DNA of 64,000 bases, taken from the NCBI GenBank assembly GCA_916610825.1, contig OU744447.1, positions 9,655,751 through 9,719,750 on the forward strand. Reading direction: 5' to 3'. Below are positions 1 to 12,600 of the stretch, piece after piece (the stretch's first letter is position 1; each line of letters opens with the position of its first letter). Below the pieces are notes generated by a model. It worked only from the letters and a program-made list of their open reading frames with translations, ran no database searches and had not been told where the DNA came from. Made by a program: the position numbers and the translations under genes. The stretch comes from Haliclystus octoradiatus (lineage: Eukaryota; Cnidaria; Staurozoa; Stauromedusae; Haliclystidae).

Positions 1-349
1 GGGTCTGTGTGAATTGCTCGGTTTCTCTGTCCGGGCCTCGTATCAGAATAAGATTGATGTCACATAATTATGCAAGATTAAGATGATTCTCACCGGGATT
101 CTCACATTACTTTGTTCACTTCAGTTGACATGATTGCAATAAGTTCTATTTTAGGCTTCGTAGCTATGACAATTAATTGATCGAACGGAGGTGATGAATT
201 TATTATCTAAGAACAATAGATTTACCAGGCATCGATCAGAAACTTCCGCTCCATGTTTTCGTAGAGTGGCTGGACAGAGAACTGTGCAAAGCACACAGAC
301 CCTATTCTTTTGTGATTGAATTGCGGTCTGTAAACGCAGACTAATGTCA
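1..349. mobile_element. TAGCCTGC-type MITE, clipped by the window edge
   Basis: Both ends carry the inverted motif with CACAGACCCTATTCTTT and GCGGTCTGT; the left copy is cut by position 1. The body matches the reverse complement of 47940-48556. Non-coding; sits in the phosphatase gene. Confidence 0.6.
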
Positions 350-429
350 AGTATGATGTTTTACAATTGGAAATCTTGTGAAAGAGGAATGTTCTGTCAA
401 GTGGAATTCAATCTAACTAGTATGCAGTT

Positions 430-545
430 GATAATGCTAGATTTACCACCTCTATATAGTGGGCACATGGCTATGTTATAAGCATTATTCTATTCAATCA
501 ACCCTGTATATAAAGGCCATCTGTCTATAGTGGTCATTGTATCTA
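430..545. mobile_element. Fragment of the 177-bp TA-flanked MITE
   Basis: Contains CCTGTATATAAAGGCCATCTG and CTATAGTGGTCA, diagnostic of the family whose full copies are at 35070 and 53675. It ends only about 10 bases from the PTP exon. Confidence 0.55.
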
Positions 546-555
546 GAATACTAAC

Positions 556-632
556 ATCAATGTAGCTAGCGTTGATGTATGCTGACGCTGGATCACGATC
601 AATTTGTTTCAATATAACACGGGTATGATCAT
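556..632 (-). CDS. RPTP exon 13: PTP substrate-recognition region
   Basis: Continues as YDHTRVILKQIDRDPASAYI then NASYID, the phosphotyrosine-recognition region of PTPs. The donor is read as GTTAGT at 555-550, less common than GTAAGT. The remaining PTP exons are outside the window. Confidence 0.86.
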
Positions 633-3600
633 CTATAATATAACAAAAAGAAAAAATACTATGAAGAATAATAAAATGAAAAATGAATATAAATAAACAG
701 GATAAATGCATACTCGAATAATGAAAACTCTGAATAGGGAAAAAACATACCTTAACGGGATTGTTAGAATTAGCCTGCTCAGAGACTCTCTCTAAGTCGG
801 AAATTTTGTAGAACAGTAAACCAAGTATACAGTTCTAATAACAATCCGATTTATCCGATTCACAAAGAGTCTGCAAGCAGGCTAGGTCAGAATGGTTTAG
901 ATGGTTAGTACAGATTCATGAGTATTGTATGATGTTATCTATAAATGATTGTATAGCATCGTACTTACATGCAACTATATTGCTGTATCTGTTTTTCATT
1001 TGATTGAATGACTCTTGACTATGTTCCCATTTGAACATATGTGCATTGGGAGGAATACGACTTGACTATATAACACCATAAAATTAAAATATAACAACCA
1101 TTAGTTGCATTCTAGGTCATTAAGAGCACCTATTGAATATATCATGATTATTTTTACCTCATATTCAGTATAAAATCCATGGTCACTGTTTGAATGATTT
1201 TGGAAACAATAGTTTTGAAGTTCAGTGGAAGGAATAACACGACTGCGTACAACAGCATCTAGCGGTATATCATCAGTATCTTTGCCAACTTCTTCGTAAA
1301 TCTTTTTCTTTCTGCTGCGAATTAAAACAAAAATTTTTGAAGAGCTTGATATCTACGTAAAATGTAAAATCTGATTTCAGCCTCCTCTGAATCTTGTTTC
1401 CAGAAATTTTGATCATGGCTGAGAGACAACAGTGAGAGACAGCTAATGAAATTAATGTGCTCATTTTAATGCTATACAGATTTTTCAATATCTGCCATAC
1501 GGGGGTTCCTCAACAACAAATCACAGGGTCACAGTCTTTTCAAAATACAAAACCAGAGTTATCAATCTTTTTTTCAATTATTATTGTCAAAATAGACTCA
1601 TTAGGTGAAACAGCCTGTGAAAAAGCTCTATATAGCAAAAACAGTGAAAAAATTGCGATCCATCAATGATTTACAAGTAAATGAAGCGTTCGGAAATGCA
1701 CACCCAAACTCAATTGTAAGCCATCTCACAGACTCTTGCCTTCCCATGGTGGCTACTTCACACCATGGCAGTTGGCAGTCTATGTACGTCTCACTGAACA
1801 CTGAATCGCACCACTCATGTTAATAGAACTCTGGGCATCTATCTTACTCGTTCCATATCACATGGATATAATTGACAAATAAATACAATACTGGTACACA
1901 GTATAGTTTTCCTTAACAAAAACATTACGTTATATTTAATAATAAACATTATTTTATACAAATTTTTCAATGGTTTTTTTTTACTTTTTAATGGAAGTTT
2001 GATGAAAGCATTTACAGGCATATATGACAGAGCATGATAGATTGTCACATAATTTTAATGGGAAACTACATTATATTTAGTCGAAGTTAAGAAATTACTT
2101 ATTGATGGTAGCAAATAGGAAATGACCTGGGTAACAGGCGCTTTGTAGGTTTTGGTAATGCTATTCTTTCACAGAACACACAGGTCTTGTTTTGCGATTG
2201 GTTACCTTTTGGTAAAATATTGGATGGGATTGCCTTATAGGGGAGTTTTTTTGTCATCTTGGGGTTTGAATGGTGCCAATATCGAAGGTAAGAACTTAAT
2301 AGCTTCATTCTTGTTTGAATTTCGCTACCTATGTAACGCTATTCGCTGTTACGCATCTACGATAGATCATGTATTTAAAGTTACTGTTTATATTAGTTAA
2401 TAAATATGCCTCGATCCATGAGAAACAGTCAAGATGCCAGTTTTAATTCCCCTCCCACCCAACCCCTTTTCAAGTTGTTATTACTGATATTATTTTGCTT
2501 GCTACTACTTATTTTGTTTATTTGTTTCTCTTTGCACTATAATTTATTTTCAATAATTTTCCACTGGTTATCAGTGTGACTGGTGCTTGGGGTGGTGACA
2601 GGATCGCTAGCAGGTCTAACGCAAATCCTAATTTTATTCCTCTCGCCATCCAAACAACAAACGCCCAAACACATCAATATCAATATTCAATATTCAGCAG
2701 GAATACCAAAGCGTTTCAACATGATGATTTTGATCCAAAAGATAGAAACATTCAGAGGTCAACAAAACAAAGCAACCTGATAACTAGGTATCTGAAAGGC
2801 TGGCCAAAATTCAGAAGAAACTTGATTTTGTTACCTATTTCTCCTCAAAATAGAGAACTGACAACATTATAAAGAACGTTTCAGTTGAAAAGTTTTTGAA
2901 TAGAAAATTCAGACCTTGGACACATTATTAAACAAATAGTATGGAGCCAATCCTTACCGTGAATAAAATAAGTATAAGACAAGAGCAATACCAATTAATA
3001 AGAGAGCACCAACAAAACCAAGACAAAATGGTAACCATGGAAAACCACCACTTTTCACTAAATTTGAAGAAAAACAACAGCAATAAATCATCAATCTCAT
3101 TTATTATTTATCAGATATAACAAAGGGATGAGATCTAATACTAAAAATAATACACCAGATCTACTTAGTGAGACTAAAGAAAAATTTAACAAAACATGAG
3201 ACCGTAGGACAAGTGTTTTGTTACTTTTATCCAAGGGTTTTACTTAAGTACGTTGAGTGTTTTCACCGTTATGCTTTAAGAGTGTTTAGTGTATTATTTC
3301 CCTTAAAGATGCAGTACATGAAGCTTGTGCTTGAAGTCGTCAACCCACTTTCAAGCCTAGGGCCTATTAAGCAAACCCTTTGTCCCTCCAAGTTTTATAA
3401 AATTTAGTTAGTACTAGTAGGCCTACCTAAATTTTTTTTTGATGATTGGTAAGGACTACCAATTATCATCAAAAAAAGATTTGGGTCTGCGAGCAGGCTA
3501 GCATATTCTGACTCAAATTATAATTTGATTGAAAGCAGGGCAATTATCATCATTTATTCGCAAATTTTTATTGCGATTTTTATTTTTATTTTATTAGACA

Positions 3601-6600
3601 TTCCAGCATATTTGAAGTCAAGTCTTGTGAAAATGATTGATGTTCATCACACAAAATATGTTATCAATCTGTATGTAGCTTTGATTGTGAGAATGTCCAT
3701 TGTACTTTGATGCATATAGCTATTACCAAGATATTATAATAGAACTAAGATAGTCTAACTCAGATTTGGGTTTTCAAGAGTTTTAAACAGATCATAATAT
3801 TATCTTACCTTTGTGAAAATCAACCAAATAAATTGTATTTAACATCTTCAAGCATTGATTAATTCAAATTTAAAAACGACGTCTTTGTCCGACATCAATA
3901 ACATCCTCAAATGTCTATCTTTGTTGACCCAATATTGATCATTTCCAAACATTTTGATCTGTTTTGCCACGGCAAAATCACTAAGAATTGGCCACAAAAG
4001 CTATTTTAAGATCATCTTGTTTCAATGCGAAAAAATTTCCGGGGCTTAGATTATCAAACAAACAAATTTACTTTCCTGTGAAAAGTAAAACATTTATTAA
4101 ACATTGCTGTTATTCAATATGTTTGAAATGTCGCGCGTAAAAGTAATGTGGACGGTGTCGCCCTACCGAAGGCACCCGTACCACTCATCTATTTCTAGAA
4201 GAGTGGCTCTTTTCGCTAAGAGCAATGATGTTAAACGCTCCTTAGATCTCAGCCGCGACACTGCAGATCAATTTCAACAGATTTCATGGCAGATAGGCCT
4301 TGATTGTCAATGCGCAACGATGCGCCGCAGCTACTCACAATGCAATTCCTTCTGAATCATTCCATCCGCCATCCTTAGATGGTACTCATTTGATGTTTCA
4401 GATAAAGTCAAGGCTGAGTTGACCTGAGGGGGATTTGAACCACAGTCGATGAGATATGATACGATGTGAAGTTCAGTTGCTATGTCGCGCGTGGCAAAAA
4501 ATCAAACAGAACCGGGTTTCATGATTCCATCTGAATCGCGCGAAAAAATGTTTTACTTTTCACAAGAACCATGTTTGTTTGTTAGATAATCTGAGCCCCG
4601 GAAATTTATTCGCATCGAAACGAGATGATCTTAAAATAGCTTTTGTGGCCAATTTTCAGTGATTTTGCCATGGCAAAACAGATCAAAATGTTTGGAAATG
4701 ATGATCGATATTGGGTCAACAAAGATAGACATTTGAGGATGTTATTGATGTCGGACAAAGACGTCGTTTTTAAATTTGAATTATTCAATGCTTGAAGATG
4801 TTAAATACAATTTATTTGGTTGATTTTCACAAAGGTAAGATAATATTATGGCCTGTTTAAAACTCTCAAAAACACAAATCTGAGTTAGACTATCTTGGTT
4901 CTATTATAATATCTTGCTATTACTTATGAGTGACATTTGAGCTTCAAATACCTTTCTCATTTGTCACTGTTCTGATAACCAATGCATTTCCTGTTGCCCC
5001 TGGTAAACTGTTGTGTGCCGTTATCTACAAGTAAAAAACAATCATGTCTGAACTAGTTTGGTTCGACAAATCGGAACTTTGATACATCAAGGCTTTTATA
5101 AAACACAATAATCAATACCTCTATCAAATATAAAGTATTAGGATTTAAGCCATCAATAACATGAGTATAAAGACCAGTTGCATTATCAGAGAATGAAGGA
5201 ACAGTTTCAATGCGTATAACAGATGCACCATCTTTCACATATACATTATAATAGAGGATAAGTCCATTTGGCTTTAAAGGAATATTCCACGTTATCGTTA
5301 GAGTAGTTTTTGTACGAGACAACAAAGTAGCATTGGCGACTTTTCCTGGACCTGGAATATGAAAAACAAATTATTAAATCTTATACAGTGAAACCTGTAT
5401 ATAACAGCCAGCTATGAGAGGTAGATACATTGACCACTATAGACAGATGGCCTTTATATACAGGTTTGATTCAATAGAAAATACTATTTTAAACATTGCA
5501 AGAGTGACCACTATAGACAGGTGGACGCTGTACAGAGGTGACCATTATAACAGGCTTGACTGTAGAAAGATTATCAAGACAACAAAAAAAAAATGAGTCC
5601 TTACTTGCTTCAGGGGTAGATATTATTTGCGGTTGAGTGTATGGACCCCAGCCAGCACTTGTACTTTCCCTAACTTTAATAGTATATGTATTGTATGGTT
5701 TAAGATCTTCCAAGATAAATGTACGCTTCTTTCCACTGCGTATATCACCAATGATACTTTGTTCTGCATAGGGGTCTGACAATTGTCTTTTTCTTCGTGA
5801 ATTAGCCGAGTAAAGTTGCCAAACAACTTCAAATTGCCTTAGTAAACCATTTGAAATTAATGGCTCTAGCCATATGACGTTAATTGAGAAGCCATCAAGA
5901 GCAGTAACTATAAGACCACGTGGAATGGATGGAGCTGTAAAATGCAAAAGTATTATTAGAAACTAATGGAAAATACCAACATTTCACATGCAGTTCATGA
6001 ACTCACAAACGTTTCACATACAGTTCATGAACTCACAAACATTTCACATACAGTTCATGAGCTCACAAACATTCAGATACAGTTCATGAACTTACAAACA
6101 TTTCACATCCAGTTCATAAACTCACAAACATTTCACATACAGTTCATGAACTCACAAACGTTTCACATACAGTTCATGAACTCACAAACATTTCACATAC
6201 AGTTCATGAGCTCACAAACATTCAGATACAGTTCATGAACTTACAAACATTTCACATCCAGTTCATAAACTCACAAACATTTCACATACAGTTCATGAAC
6301 TCATAAACATTTCACATACAGTTCATGAACTCACAAACATTTCACATACAGTTCATGAACTTACAAACATTTCACATCCAGTTCATAAACTCACAAACAT
6401 TTCACATACAGTTCATGAGCTCACAAACATTTCAAATACATTTCATGAACTCACAAACATTTCAAATACATTTCATGAACTCACAAACATTTCAAATACA
6501 TTTCATGAACTCATAAACATTTTAAATACAGTTCATGAACTCACAAACATTTCAAATACAGTTCATGAACTCACAAACATTTCAGATACAGTTCATGAAC

Positions 6601-9600
6601 TCACAAACATTTCAAGTACAGTTCATGAACTCACAAACATTTCAAGTACAGTTCACGAACTTTTGATTTATTCATGAACTTTTGAATCGTTCATGAACTC
6701 ACAAACATTTCATGTACAGTTCATGAACTCAAAAACATTTCACATGCAGTTCATGAACTCACAAACATTTCATGTACAGTTCATGAACTCAAAAACATTT
6801 CACATGCAGTTCATGAACTCACAAACATTTCAGATACAGTTCATGAACTCAAAAACATTTCAAGTACAGTTCATGAACTCACAAACATCTCAAAGACATT
6901 TCATGAACTCACAAACATTTCATTAACAGTTCACAAACTTTTGATTTATTCATGAACTTTTGAATCGTTCATGAACTCACAAACATTTCATGTACAGTTC
7001 ATGAACTCAAAAACATTTCACATGCAGTACATGAACTTTTGAATAATTCAAGAACTATTGACTGGTTGTAGAACTTCAAACCTGTGTTATATTTCCATTA
7101 GTGATGAGATTACTCTGCAAATTTTATTTCTAAAAGTCATGAATATCCTTTCTAATCACAGCAGTAGAATACAGGCAACCACTGGAGGAAACATTCAAAA
7201 ATGTTGTGGGCGATGTGCTGTTATAACCAATCATACATAACAGGGGACATGACATTATAAACAGTTTCTATTGTATGCAAATTCATAATGAGTCAGTTTA
7301 GCATACCATCCTCGTGAGTGGAAAATATTAAAGTAGTTGCACTACCAGGTCCAGCGCCATTAACAGCTGACACAGCAACTGTGTACCGTGTATTTGGATA
7401 CAATTGTGTTAAATTGACATGTGATTGATTGTCTGTGTAATTAATTCTTTGTGTATAATCAGAGATGTGTTCTCCACCTTCTCTTGTTAAAGTGTAATAT
7501 ATAATTTGACCATGTTGTTCTTCATATGGAATAGGATTCCAGCCAATCAAAGCATACGATGAAGAGGCATCAAGCAGTAATAGCTTTGCTGGCGCCCCAG
7601 GAACTAAACAAAATATACAATTAAATGTTGTTATAATAAAAATAAACTTACATAGAAAATAATGGGTTGTGGACAGAAACAAGTACTAAGTGGCTGCTAT
7701 ATGGAGGTGGTCATTATAGAAGGCTTGACTGTAATGTGAATTTTGCCTTTATATACCGTATTAGCATGATTATAAGTCGACCCGAGTAAAAGTAGACATG
7801 ATCGAATTACGTTGGGTTCTGTTGTTTGTTCATGTGTAAAATGTCAACACATCAAAATAGGGAGAACAAGCACTCAATTGTTCTTCCCTTATTCTAGACT
7901 TTTTTAACTTTCAAGAAATCCTGATAAAACTATTCAAATAAATTGCACTTTGCACAGTTTAGTTAACATGGTTCTGATATGTTTTGACCTACACAAAATG
8001 TCAAAACATGCAACTCATGTAAATCATTACCATTGAAGAATGTTGAACAAAATATGTATCTTTTTGCATCCAAATTTTAAAAAAGAAAATCTAAAAACAT
8101 CGAAAACCTCTCACTTTTACTATTTGGTGGTGCAACAGTGATATGTTTTGTAAAAATGTTGTAACTGAGGTCAACAATAAAACATATTATTGAGGATGTT
8201 ATTGATATCGTCCGGAGAAACTGTTTTTAGACTTGAATTATTCAATGTTTGAAGATGTTAATTACAGTTTAGTTGGATTATTTACACAAACATAAGATAC
8301 TACTATGACATTTTTAAACTCTTGAAAACGCAAATTTGAGTTGAGCTATCTCAAGTCTTATTATATTATGTTGATATGACTCATAGCTTTTTGTATTACA
8401 GTATAACGAAAATGATTTGATCAATCTGATTGGTTTAGAGTTTGACGCCAAATCACCATAGCAAACTCGGTTCGAAAACACAATCGATCTTACAATTTGA
8501 ACTTGATATTACAAATGAGAACTTCCAATTTAATCAGGAGTTAGATGTTAATGCTTGTAAAGGTTGAGGTAGTTATAATACAAAGCAATTGGCGTACATT
8601 TTCCATGAGCTATTGATATTTGGTGCACTCAAGTCACTTCAGGAGTCGCTGCGGTGGCTCTTGATTTTCTGATGCCTTCTCGTTTTTTCCTTACGTGCCT
8701 CTCATGCGCCAAATATCAATAGCTCATAGGAAACTGTGCGACAATTGCTTTATAGCACACTCGGTATAGTGTAGTTAAGTGTGCATCATTGTGTAGATAT
8801 TACCTGCTTCTTTAGTAGTGGCTTTGATTTCTGTTGATTCTCCCCAACCCCCAAGTGATGTCATTCCACCAGATACAATAATACTGTATTCAATTGCAGG
8901 TTGCAAATCCTTCAATATAATACTATTCAAATTAACGTTTGTTACATTGATAATCTTCTCTCGCTCAATAGTGATACCATTATGGTCTGTGTATAAATAT
9001 TGAACGCGATACTTTCCAAGCACAACATCTGATGCAACAAAATCAGGTCTTAACCAATTGACCAGTATAAGATAAGGCGAAGTTGATCTTGCCTGTAGAC
9101 CAGTCACAGGACCAATGGCTGAAAAACAATACAGAAAATGAACCTGTGTATAGAAAGCAGTTATGGAACAAATTGGCCTTTACAGAAAGGATTTTTTATT
9201 ACACATACTGTACTCCAGCTGGAATATTTCTGGAATGGCCTTTGCAGACAGGTGGCCTTTATAAACAGTTTATTTAATAGAATATTGGCCAAATCCCAAA
9301 TTAATAACATTTACTGTCACTTCACAGTCCTACAGGAAATTGAAAGGGGTTTTTATGGTTCATTTGACGCTATTACCAATATTTACAATTTATTTGGTTA
9401 GTTGATGTCTGTTTATCAGTTCCATTCATTTCAAACAAATGTTAAAGGTTTAAAAATATTATTGAGGCTTTTTATTGTTACAACTTTAGACTGGTTTGAG
9501 ATGAAAATGGAATTTGTACTTCTGAATATGATTTACTGATCCAACACTTACAAAGACTAGATGTTGTGAATTCCACCAATGAACTCCATGGACCAGTTTG

Positions 9601-12600
9601 ATTGACAGCTGTCATTTCTCTTCCTTTGATTTTGTATGTGGTTGTCATGTCCAATCCAGTTATAGTCAAAGATGAGTTCCACTGTGTTGTTTCTTTTGAT
9701 AGATTTCTTATAAGAACATCTCCTAAATAAAGTGCCATCTCAACTGTGTGAGTGTAAGGTTCTTGATTGGCATTTTCATTCCTGTACCAATTGATAATGA
9801 CATGCATACCATAAACCTGTCCTACCGAAACTGTTAGATCTACTGGCTTACCTAAATATAAAAAAAAGCGATGCTTAATTGTAAGATACAGACATTGTAT
9901 GTACACTGGTAGCTCAGTGGCAGTCTGCAATATGCTCAGGAGGCCGGAATTCCATTCCTCGCCTGCAGGGTCCGACAACAGTAAATTAGTAAAGTTCCGG
10001 AAGGTTAGAGAAAATTCAGAAGAAAATCGATATTGTTATGATTTACTGGTCAAACTCAACTAAAAAATCAGGGGAAAATGTTGCAATGCCTCTAGGATTC
10101 CAGAAGGTTTATACCTTTTGTCAGACCCTGCTCGTCTGTGCATACATGTTTATAGTAGTATTCATTTATGTGTTTAAATTTGTTAATATCCCCCAACACA
10201 TAATCACCTATGCTTAAAGGGTGATTCTCAGTCATTGATTCGCTGTAAAATGTAATATTATTACTGTATGATTCAATCTAAATGTCGACAATCTTATGAT
10301 AAAATAGCCAAAATATCACATGATAAGTAGTAGTTTTCTTTGAATCATACCGCACGGTTTGTATAACTCGGCATTGTATTTGATTCATGGAGAAGAGCTA
10401 CGTACATCAAGGCTTGATGTGTGAAGCTAGCTTGACGCACCAAATGTTTTTTGAGGAATCTTGATGAACTAATTGGAGTTATATGAACGGCACTATCATA
10501 ATATTTAATTCAAATTAATTAATTTTATTGAGTTCCGTTCGTCCATATAACCCACGCCTAAATAACTCAATTGATACTGTTTGTGTTTGTCTTACCATAA
10601 ACAACAACAGATCCAGAATAAACAACCATATCCACTATATTGCTAATAACGCATTGATACAAACCAGAATCTTTTACAACTAATCCAGATTTAGAAATGA
10701 CACTGTTAGCCATGCCATTTCCCGTGGCATTTTTTGTCAAAGTTATTACAAAACCATTTGAAGTAGAAATGTTTTTTCCATTTTTCATCCAGAAAATTTC
10801 AGGTATAGGTAAACCCTTGCCAACACATTGCAAAGTCAAGTTATTGCTTTCAAAATTTGTTTGGTTAGGGAATGTCATTGTCAGCAGTGGAGAACCTATC
10901 AGACATAAAAGTAAAAATGTTGAGAATAAACTGAAAATGGACCAAAAATGGACTGAAAATAGGCTGAAATATTGTAGACTGAATTTAGACTGTAACTAAG
11001 GATCAAGATAATTTCTGATATAATTTCAGTAAGAAAGAGACAAATCTTACAAGTTAGAAACGTAGAAAAAGATTGAAACCTGCAAAATACTGACAATTTC
11101 ATGCCTGATGTATAACGCCATGGATGAAAGTTATTGAAAACGATCATATAACGAAAACATTATAGTTTCTTTCCTTAAGCGATATAAATAACAAAATAAA
11201 AAATGAAAAAAATCGAAGCCCGTCTGAGCCACAACTGAAAAACAGCGGTTCTAATGATAAATAACTAAAAAATATTCTTGAAAATCTATTGAGAAAACAG
11301 CGGAAAATAGATAATTCTTACTTTGAATATTGAGGCGTATCTCATGTGACATGTTTCTATTTGCCGAACTTGAACAGAAGTATGAACCAGAATCTAATTC
11401 AGAGATAAGATTGATAACCAATGAATCATTTACAAGATTATATTTCCCACCAATAGCTAGTATTTGTTCTTTGAATTTCCATTGTATAGTGGCGTTTTCA
11501 TTTGAGATTGACAAGTTACAAGGAAGTGTAATATTTTCATTTTTTGTAGCAAACAGCTGATGTTGAAAAGCTACAACATGAAAAAACAAAAATAAACAAA
11601 TTAAAATGCAAAAAGTCAACATCGAAGATTAAGTTTCAAGTGCAAAACTACATCAGGGCTAACCGAAGGAAAAATCAAATGTTGGAGCCCCTTGTAATAG
11701 CCATATAATTCTAATCTGTATTAATGTCAATATCTTATCTTAACATTTTTCAACCAAATTTTTTTATAAATGGTATCACTACAACCGCTGACTTTAATGG
11801 CCAAAGTTGTGTCTCTATTTTCATTTTATCAACTCTGTCGTGAAAGGAAACAAATCTTTTTTGTACCTTTTTCTACAGATATGGACCACAATCCAACAAA
11901 AACAAGAGGTTTTCCTTTTATGATTTTCAAAGCCCTGGCTATACATCATCTGCACGATGATCTGCATTTGTTGTATTTCATCAACGTTAAAACTCTTACA
12001 AAACACTAATATATTATCAAATGGTGTCAATAATTAAATTGCCCATCTCCTAATTTAAATCTTGCAATGCCGTTTTGTTTGATTGTCAGAATACATTTTG
12101 AGAATCCAGTTATAGATAACGTAGAATTGGCAAAGAATCACAGATTACCTAGCAACGCTGGGTAACCATGGTCCGACAAAATGTTTTGTCTTCTGCAAAC
12201 GTCAAATTTTTCAGATAAACGTTTGAGTAACTTTAATAAATTAAAAGCGTAAAATCAAAATTTATTTTTCATATTTTCCTATTTATTTCAACCTTCTAAT
12301 TCTATCAAATATTTTGCCTTTTCCTTCTGAAATGTCCTAGAATTCCGCAAACCAGATTTTCAAGTTTCCGGACTTTGTCGGACCTTGCGGGTAGCCCATT
12401 GTTAGTTAATGTATATAATGCTAGGATTGAATGCATAGCAATTTAATCAAGTCCTCTGCTATTTCCACTGCACAACTGAGAATACTTTTATTTGAGAGAT
12501 ATAATAAATTTGTCTTCCTAGAGCACGCCACTAGTGCAGTTGATTGTTTGTTGGATCCCGTGATATAATTTGCGTAAAGTTTGATTTGATTTGATATATT

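Noticed and set aside
4104..4355. 83-codon plus ORF
   Set aside because: Lies within the SINE in the fold-back loop; the same DNA recurs at 29690 with frame breaks.
5966..6926. Open frames encoding 10-residue repeats (MNSQTFHIQF-like)
   Set aside because: They arise because the 30-bp minisatellite period is a multiple of three; located in an intron, no start context, no conserved domain.
5965..7040. CRISPR-like regular 30-bp repeats
   Set aside because: No unique spacers; units are directly tandem, and the window is eukaryotic.
9903..9965. tRNA gene
   Set aside because: A-box-like sequence only, poor stems, disrupted by a MITE; treated as a SINE/tRNA relic. The same reasoning applies to 30268-30330.
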